The notes beneath the pieces were generated by a model. That model ran no database searches, was not told the origin of the DNA, and saw only the letters and a list, made by a program, of their open reading frames with translations. Of a DNA stretch of 64,000 nt, positions 59,412-64,000 are shown in pieces; within the stretch, counting starts at the first letter, position 1, and each line of letters starts with the position of its first letter. The stretch lies in the NCBI GenBank assembly GCA_041671025.1, contig JBAZCI010000001.1, forward strand, positions 1-64,000. The letters are read 5' to 3'. A program made the position numbers and the translations under genes. Source of the stretch: JBAZCI01 sp041671025 (lineage in GTDB: Bacteria > Patescibacteriota > Patescibacteriia > UBA10025).

Positions 59412-59475
59412 CTCCGGAGGTCGAACTCCCCGCCCGCCACGCAAGCCGAGCTTGCGAGGCGTTGCGGGCAGGGAA
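59412..59475 (-). repeat. tRNA-Asn 3'-end fragment F1 plus GC palindrome
   Basis: CTCCGGAGGTCGAACTC (59412-59428) is the 3' end of tRNA-Asn (one base lost) read on the minus strand, followed by an inverted GC palindrome (CCCCGCCCGCC...GGGCAGGG). It marks one copy of the tRNA/GIY-YIG unit. Confidence 0.6.
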
Positions 59476-59477
59476 CG

Positions 59478-59717
59478 TTAATCTAGTCGCATGTTTATAA
59501 ATCTTCTCCCAAAGCCTATTTTAAAATATTTTTCTCTCAATATTGCTTTTCTCTTACTCAAACATGCCTCGTAGTAAACAAGCTTAAGCGGCCTTCGATT
59601 TTGTGTTACCGCAACAGCGCCGTCATTGTGATCCTTGATTCGCTGATTCAAATCATGAGTATACCCAATATAGAGCTTTCCATCTTTTTTGCTTACCAGA
59701 ACATACGTAAAATACAT
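59478..59717 (-). CDS. Short GIY-YIG domain protein (copy 1)
   Basis: A 79-residue protein: YFTYVLVSKKDGKLYIGYTHDLNQRIKDHNDG. The GIY-YIG (here TYV...YIG), Arg (RIKDH) and later CLSKRKAILREKYFKIGFGR are the small UPF0213-type nuclease family pattern. These proteins may cleave DNA, but in CPR short versions abut tRNA genes. It is bounded by tRNA-Asn fragments on both sides. Confidence 0.85.
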   Translation of the reverse strand: MYFTYVLVSKKDGKLYIGYTHDLNQRIKDHNDGAVAVTQNRRPLKLVYYEACLSKRKAILREKYFKIGFGRRFINMRLD

Positions 59718-59773
59718 AAGTAATTTCTACTTAAGATTGAAAAAAGATAATCTGATGAGAATTCTCCGCTGAA

Positions 59774-59789
59774 CTCCGGAGGTCGGACT
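59774..59789 (-). repeat. tRNA-Asn 3'-end fragment F2
   Basis: CTCCGGAGGTCGGACT, 16 nt identical to the tRNA-Asn 3' end, followed by an unrelated 30-bp GC-rich sequence CCGCC...GGCGG. It lies upstream of GIY-YIG copy 1. Confidence 0.6.
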
Positions 59790-59882
59790 TCCGCCCCGCT
59801 CACTACGTTCGCTAAGGCGGATAAACTCCCCGACAACCCCGTGCCATTTCGTTACTCGGAAAACGCAAAAACCCCCACTCCG

Positions 59883-59963
59883 CTCCGGAGGTCGGACTCG
59901 AACCGACAACCTACCGGTTAACAGCCTCAGCCGGAGGCTGACCCGCCTTTGGCGGGGGTTGCT
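59883..59963 (-). pseudogene. tRNA-Asn 3' two-thirds (F3), interrupted by a 30-bp double hairpin
   Basis: On the minus strand this reproduces the 3' part of tRNA-Asn from the anticodon arm to the acceptor. Between AACC and GGCTG (positions 59927-59956) sits an exact 30-bp insert, TCAGCC-GGA-GGCTGA then CCCGCC-TTT-GGCGGG (plus strand). The sequence diverges from tRNA after AGCAACC. It is the 3' half of a tRNA split by the insertion of the 59964-60342 segment. Confidence 0.8.
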
Positions 59964-59987
59964 TATATTACAAATCGCCCCAATCTG

Positions 59988-60060
59988 CTCCGGAGGTCGG
60001 ACTCGAACCGACAACCTACCGGTTAACAGCCGGTTGCTCTAACCATTGAGCTACTCCGGA
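59988..60060 (-). tRNA. tRNA-Asn (GUU)
   Basis: A complete 73-nt cloverleaf. Acceptor TCCGGAG/CTCCGGA, D-stem GCTC/GAGC, anticodon stem ACCGG/CCGGT with loop CTGTTAA (anticodon GTT), T-stem GTCGG/CCGAC with loop TTCGAGT. Discriminator G; CCA is not encoded. The acceptor stem continues outward as a perfect inverted repeat for ten more base pairs (CCCAATCTGC at 59979-59988 and GCAGATTGGG at 60061-60070), which is unusual. Confidence 0.95.
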
Positions 60061-60076
60061 GCAGATTGGGTGATCT

Positions 60077-60322
60077 TTATTTATTAAACTTCGTATCAAG
60101 AAACTTTCTTCCCTGCCCTGATTTTAAAAACTTTTCTCTGTTTATCGCTTCTGCCTTTTCTCTAAAAGACTCCATATACATTAATTCAAAAGGTCGATTC
60201 TGTCGAGCCCATGCATTACATCCGCGATTATGCTCATGCAATCGGATAATTGGAGTCTTTGATGTGAATCCGGTATACCTTTTATTATTTTTTAAACTTC
60301 TCAAAACGTAAACTGAATACAT
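60077..60322 (-). CDS. Short GIY-YIG domain protein (copy 2)
   Basis: An 81-residue protein: MYSVYVLRSLKNNKRYTGFTSKTPIIRLHEHNRG. Y-VYVLRS...RYTGFT (GIY-YIG variant), Arg in RLHEHN, then FREKAEAINREKFLKSGQGRKFLD. It is similar to copy 1 in length and tail. It sits between the 5' half of the broken tRNA-Asn (upstream) and the intact tRNA-Asn (downstream). Confidence 0.85.
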   Translation of the reverse strand: MYSVYVLRSLKNNKRYTGFTSKTPIIRLHEHNRGCNAWARQNRPFELMYMESFREKAEAINREKFLKSGQGRKFLDTKFNK

Positions 60323-60342
60323 TCTTTTACTGTGAAAACTAG

Positions 60343-60436
60343 CAGCCTCAGCCGAAGGCTGACCCGCCTCTGGCGGGGGTTGCTCTAACCATTGTCCGCC
60401 GGAGGCGGATCCGCCTATGGCGGAAGCTACTCCGGA
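60343..60436 (-). pseudogene. tRNA-Asn 5' half (F5) with two 30-bp double-hairpin inserts
   Basis: On the minus strand: TCCGGAGTAGCT, then a 30-bp insert at 60395-60424, then CAATGGTTAGAGCAACC, a second insert at 60348-60377, then GGCTG. Removing both inserts restores the tRNA-Asn 5' half exactly. The shared 42-bp AGCAACC-insert-GGCTG block recurs in F3 as a direct repeat, showing that F5 and F3 were one gene. Confidence 0.85.
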
Positions 60437-60462
60437 GCGGAGCGGGCGTTGTAATTCTACCT

Positions 60463-61650
60463 TTAGTAATCCTTCAGGCGCTTCATGCCCTCATGCTCTT
60501 CGATCTTCTCTAGAGCTTTTGCTTCGATTTGCCGTATGCGTTCGCGGGTAACGCCGAATTCCTGGCCGACTTCTTCAAGGGTATGGGCAACACCGTCCGT
60601 AAGACCGAAACGCATTTCTAATATCTTTTGCTCGCGGGGGGACAATTCTCGGATAATACCCTGCACATGATCTTTGAGCAGCTGCATCGCGGCAACACGG
60701 TCGGGAGTGACAGACTTAACGTCTTCGATGAAATCGCCAAGGACTGAATCTTCGTCGTCGCTGTCGCCGACAGACGTTTCAAGCGAAACAGTGTCTTGAG
60801 ATATCTTAATGATATGGTGGATCTTGTCAACCTCTTCGCCCATCTCCGCGGCAATTTCTTCCGGGAGCGGCTCGCGACCGAGGTCTTGAATCAGCTGGCG
60901 TTCAATCTGTTGGAATTTATTAATTGTTTCAACCATGTGGACAGGGATACGGATCGTGCGCGACTGGTCGGCAAGCGAACGCGTGATCGCCTGACGAATC
61001 CACCACGTCGCATATGTAGAAAACTTGTACCCTTTACGGTAATCAAATTTTTCTACGGCGCGAAACAGACCGATGTTGCCCTCCTGAATCAGGTCCAGCA
61101 GGGAGAGGGAACGCCCGGTAAACTTTTTTGCAATGCTCACCACAAGCCGTAAGTTCGCTTCAACCAATTTTTTCTTTGCTTCAATGTCCCCCTTGTCCTT
61201 CCGCTTTGCAAGAGACACTTCTTCTTCTGCGCTGAGTAACGGCACCTTTCCAATTTCCCGCAGATACATCTGAATCGAGTCATTGGAAATGTCCGAAAGA
61301 TCCAGATGCCGGGCATCCGTCGCTTTCTTTTTTTTCTTTTCTTCAGGCTTGGGTTTCTGGTCTTCGGGAAGATTGATCAGCGAGGGGGTATGTTCGACAA
61401 CCTGAATGCCGATGTGTTCGAATACATCGAGTAAGTCTTCATATTCTGTGACATGATCCTCGACATCGGGAATCGCATACAAAATCTCCGTCTCCGTGAT
61501 AAATCCACGGGAACGTCCTTTATATACCAGTCGATCAATAATATCCGCCGGGATGCTCACGACTTCCGGTTTCTCACGTCGGGTTCGCTTGGCGGTATGT
61601 TTTTTAGTTTTGACCGGTTTTTTACTCTGCGGGCGCTTACGTTTCGTCAT
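60463..61650 (-). CDS. rpoD: Housekeeping sigma factor RpoD
   Basis: A 395-residue sigma-70: basic N-terminus, DDxxxYLREIGKVPLLSAEEEV (region 1.2), NLRLVVSIAKKFTGRSLSLLDLIQEGNIGLFRAVEKFDYRKGYKFSTYATWWIRQAITRSLADQSRTIRIPVHM (region 2), region 3 with ETSVGDSDDEDSVLGDFIED, and region 4 EVGQEFGVTRERIRQIEAKALEKI. It recognises TTGACA/TATAAT promoters, as seen repeatedly in this window. It lies 44 nt after dnaG; this is the classical dnaG-rpoD operon. Confidence 0.97.
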   Translation of the reverse strand: MTKRKRPQSKKPVKTKKHTAKRTRREKPEVVSIPADIIDRLVYKGRSRGFITETEILYAIPDVEDHVTEYEDLLDVFEHIGIQVVEHTPSLINLPEDQKPKPEEKKKKKATDARHLDLSDISNDSIQMYLREIGKVPLLSAEEEVSLAKRKDKGDIEAKKKLVEANLRLVVSIAKKFTGRSLSLLDLIQEGNIGLFRAVEKFDYRKGYKFSTYATWWIRQAITRSLADQSRTIRIPVHMVETINKFQQIERQLIQDLGREPLPEEIAAEMGEEVDKIHHIIKISQDTVSLETSVGDSDDEDSVLGDFIEDVKSVTPDRVAAMQLLKDHVQGIIRELSPREQKILEMRFGLTDGVAHTLEEVGQEFGVTRERIRQIEAKALEKIEEHEGMKRLKDY

Positions 61651-61694
61651 GGGGTACGATGAAGCGGGAAACAATAAAATAAGATAATGCGGAT

Positions 61695-63485
61695 TTATGA
61701 AAGAGTTACAAGCTTTTCGACAGCGGCCTGATGCTGTTCTGTGTAGCGAGCCAGCGCTGGCTCATCATGGGTCTGCTCGGCTTCCGCAATCAGCCGGGCA
61801 ATACGCTGTACCTCGCGGGTATAAAATTCTTTTCGTAAGAGATGTGCGCTTGCCGCGACATCCTTTTCAAGTGCATCTTCACCCAATTCTTCGCGCTCAT
61901 GTTCCGCACGCATAACCAACATCGACACGAAGTCGGATGCCTGGGGGTTACCTCCGGTTATGGTTTTAATCGATTCATCACGGCTGAAAGGGTTATTTGC
62001 AGTATACGCAAGCTTTAGCGCTTTGTAAAGCTTTCCGCCCTCTCCCTCGCCAAACGCTTCAGGGGGCAAATCGACCCCAAATTGATCTATATATGAGGGC
62101 TGCATGAAGAAAAAGGCTAACAATCGCTCACTGAGCGTGTTTAATCGGTCTTGTGGAACCTTCGCCGCATCCCGTTCTTCCTTATATCCGGGCTTATTTT
62201 TCGTGCGAAATTGGACAAGCTTGGAGCGGAGAATTTCCTCTTCGACGTGAACCAGGGTGGCAAGCTTCTGGATGTAGTGCACCTGTTCAATCTGATCAGG
62301 AAGCTTCGCAATCGCCGTCAGGATGGTCTTCACAATTTCTTTTTTGTGCGAAATATTCTGCATGTCTTTTCCTTTTGTCGCTTTTTCAAATGTGTACTCC
62401 ATGATGGTCGTCGCCTTGTTCAGCGCTTCCGGCCATGCGGCGGGGTTTTTGCGAATCAGTTCGTCAGGATCTTTCGCGTCAGGCAATGTGATCATGCGGA
62501 CTTCCAACTCCGCGCGGAGAGCAACGTCGATTCCCCGCATTGCCGCATCAGACCCCGCAAGATCGGCGTCAAAGGCGAGCGCGATGCTATTCGTATACCG
62601 CTTGAGCAAACGGACTTGCTTGTCCGTTAATGCAGTTCCCGAGGACGCGACTGCATGGGCGACCCCCGCCTGGTGCGACGCGATGACGTCCATATAGCCT
62701 TCGACAAGGACGGCGAGCTTGTTTTCTCGGATTGCGTTTTTTGCGAGATCAAGCCCGTAGAGAAATCCGCTCTTATCATACAGTGCCGTCTGAGGCGAAT
62801 TTATATATTTTGCCGCCTGATCATCGCCGGCCAGAATTCGCCCGCCGAATCCGATCACCGATCCGTGTACATCGCGTAACGGGAATATAATTCTTCCGCG
62901 AAAACGATCGTAATACCCGCTGCCGCGCTCACGTCGGATAGTCATGCCCGCATCAAAAATCTCCTGAGGGGTAAATTTCTTCTGTACCAAAAAAGTGTTC
63001 ACACCGTCCCACTTCTCAGGGGCGAACCCGATATCGAACTTTTCGATCGTATCCTTTGAGACGCCGCGCTGCTCCAGATAATCGCGGGCCGGTTTCCCTT
63101 CTTCGCTCGCAAAGACAACCCGATAATATTCCGCAGCGGCTTTGACTACGTCGAGAAGACGAGTTTTTTGATTCTGCTGTTCGGGATTGAAGCTCGGTAG
63201 GGTGATGTTCGCTTTTTTCGCCAAATGGCGCAAAACTTCCGGAAATTCCATCCCTTCCATTTTTTTCACGAATGTAAACACGTCCCCGCCTTCACCGCAT
63301 CCGAAACAATGCCAAATCTGTTTATCACGCGAAGCCATGAATGACGGCGTTTTTTCGCGGTGAAACGGGCAGTTGGCCTTCCAATTTGTGCCCGCCTGCT
63401 TCATCTGGATATACTCCTGTATAACGTCAACGATATCCAGACGTGACTTGATCTCTTCGACGGGGGAAGATGTTGCAACGGGCAT
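61695..63485 (-). CDS. dnaG: DNA primase DnaG
   Basis: A 596-residue primase. The CHC2 zinc finger is NCPFHREKTPSFMASRDKQIWHCFGCGEGGD (residues about 40-70). The TOPRIM domain has LVEGYMDVIASHQAG (catalytic Glu) and ALAFDADLAGSDAAMRG. It makes RNA primers at the replication fork. The start MPVATSSP is the family start. It precedes rpoD and follows the DUF475 gene by 7 nt. Confidence 0.97.
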   Translation of the reverse strand: MPVATSSPVEEIKSRLDIVDVIQEYIQMKQAGTNWKANCPFHREKTPSFMASRDKQIWHCFGCGEGGDVFTFVKKMEGMEFPEVLRHLAKKANITLPSFNPEQQNQKTRLLDVVKAAAEYYRVVFASEEGKPARDYLEQRGVSKDTIEKFDIGFAPEKWDGVNTFLVQKKFTPQEIFDAGMTIRRERGSGYYDRFRGRIIFPLRDVHGSVIGFGGRILAGDDQAAKYINSPQTALYDKSGFLYGLDLAKNAIRENKLAVLVEGYMDVIASHQAGVAHAVASSGTALTDKQVRLLKRYTNSIALAFDADLAGSDAAMRGIDVALRAELEVRMITLPDAKDPDELIRKNPAAWPEALNKATTIMEYTFEKATKGKDMQNISHKKEIVKTILTAIAKLPDQIEQVHYIQKLATLVHVEEEILRSKLVQFRTKNKPGYKEERDAAKVPQDRLNTLSERLLAFFFMQPSYIDQFGVDLPPEAFGEGEGGKLYKALKLAYTANNPFSRDESIKTITGGNPQASDFVSMLVMRAEHEREELGEDALEKDVAASAHLLRKEFYTREVQRIARLIAEAEQTHDEPALARYTEQHQAAVEKLVTLS

Positions 63486-63492
63486 AGATACG

Positions 63493-64000
63493 TTATGCGG
63501 CACCGACAGCGGCTGTAGGCGGACTGTTCCGTAGCGCTACGCGGGATTTATAGAAGAAATACCCGATCACCAGGAACGTAACGACCGGGGAGAGCCAGTT
63601 CGGTATGTGCATCCCGAAACTGTCGAGCAACATAATCACGCCAAGAACAAGGATGGAATACATAGCGCCATTTTTGATATATAAATATTTCTTGATACGG
63701 GCAATATTGCCGACGGTAACCTGCCTCACAACATACGCCCCTAGTCCGTTCCCCAAAAGAATCAACGGGACAGACAGGGTAAACGCAAATGCACCGAGTA
63801 CGCCGTCGATAGAAAAGGTCGTGTCAATCACTTCCAGGTATAAGATTTTGCTGATATCTGACAGTCCTCCCTGCATCAGCTGTTTTTCCTGTTGTTCCGC
63901 ATTTTGCTTGAAACCGTGCGTAATGAAAAATGCCGTAGATCCCACTACTGCCCCGAATGCCATCATGGCATTCTCCTGCAAGGCGAGCCATACAATTGTC
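63493..64000 (-). CDS. DUF475 (TerC-like) membrane protein, 5' end outside window
   Basis: At least 168 residues; the frame is open into the boundary (TIVWLALQENAMMAFGAV). Motifs: LYLEVIDTTFSIDGVLGAFAFTLSVPLILLGNGLGAYVVRQVTVGNIARIKKYLYIKNGAMYS, with the Glu and Asp of the TerC-like core, and three or more transmembrane helices. Its substrate (perhaps a divalent cation) is not known. It ends 7 nt before the dnaG start. Confidence 0.85.
   Translation of the reverse strand, partial: TIVWLALQENAMMAFGAVVGSTAFFITHGFKQNAEQQEKQLMQGGLSDISKILYLEVIDTTFSIDGVLGAFAFTLSVPLILLGNGLGAYVVRQVTVGNIARIKKYLYIKNGAMYSILVLGVIMLLDSFGMHIPNWLSPVVTFLVIGYFFYKSRVALRNSPPTAAVGAA

Noticed and set aside
59727..60014. 95-aa minus-strand ORF containing SVRVRPP
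   Set aside because: It is a read-through of tRNA-Asn 3' ends and hairpin inserts; SVRVRPP is the usual translation artefact of tRNA genes.
1..64000. TGA recoding to Gly or Trp as in some CPR
   Set aside because: TGA acts as a stop in ATGA overlaps (sufC/sufB, MazG pair, bcp/sufC) and conserved Trp are TGG.

Overview
The window looks like a piece of a Patescibacteria (CPR) chromosome. It uses the standard code: TGA is a stop, and several gene pairs are joined by ATGA overlaps. The signs are an archaeal-type AMP phosphorylase, an IscU/SufU plus SufBCD sulfur system, tiny GIY-YIG ORFs, DUF2341 and AWYV-repeat surface proteins, many short orphan genes, and abundant GC-rich palindromes inserted between genes and even inside a tRNA gene. 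The finer lineage cannot be decided from the sequence. Carriage of IspH and a heliorhodopsin points to a relatively well-equipped member.

Layout. 0-12.6 kb: orphan proteins, an M23-like envelope protein, a minimal zincin, a 1,135-residue DUF2341 surface protein, two MazG-like pyrophosphohydrolases, and a DEAD-box helicase followed by a 58-aa membrane protein. 12.6-19.8 kb: cyclophilin/AI-2E/DUF167 operon, a GT-C glycosyltransferase, a heme-monooxygenase-like gene under a Fur box, and a Zur-like regulator with znuACB. 19.8-26.6 kb: UbiA prenyltransferase, PD-(D/E)XK nuclease, NUDIX hydrolase, an unrecognised stand-alone structured RNA (about 22578-22821, minus strand), a TPR lipoprotein, a heliorhodopsin preceded by a CYTH-domain gene, a P-loop kinase and YdjM. 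26.7-33.2 kb: one oxidative-stress/Fe-S block read leftward: Fur/PerR-type regulator, ferredoxin, peroxiredoxin, sufC, sufB, sufD, sufS, sufU, sodA. 33.2-39.1 kb: AMP phosphorylase, CorA and endonuclease III, then a sortase (catalytic Cys replaced by Ser) with a PHP-dockerin secreted protein. 39.4-53.9 kb: IspH, DUF1684, a phosphodiester glycosidase, HU, an ABC exporter, PspC and toast_rack-like envelope-stress genes, a MutY-like glycosylase without an Fe-S cluster, a Kef antiporter and a lycopene-cyclase-like protein. 54-59.3 kb: GDSL hydrolase, a PQ-loop-like protein, and a sigma factor divergent from an SF2 helicase carrying five zinc ribbons. 59.4-60.45 kb: an intact tRNA-Asn nested in a broken tRNA-Asn with GIY-YIG ORFs and 30-bp double-hairpin inserts. 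60.4-64 kb: rpoD, dnaG and a DUF475 gene cut by the window end.

Themes. Metal and redox control is prominent: two Fur-family regulators, each with a palindrome in its own promoter region, plus a Fur box at the heme-monooxygenase-like gene. Light sensing is suggested by the heliorhodopsin, whose retinal could be supplied through IspH and the lycopene-cyclase-like enzyme, although no carotenoid oxygenase is visible here. At least ten orphan or near-orphan genes sit in self-contained cassettes with a TTGACA-N17-TANNNT promoter, a strong Shine-Dalgarno (SD) sequence and often a private terminator. The best candidates for something undescribed are the heliorhodopsin-CYTH pair, the stand-alone RNA, and the tRNA-Asn/GIY-YIG/double-hairpin locus.
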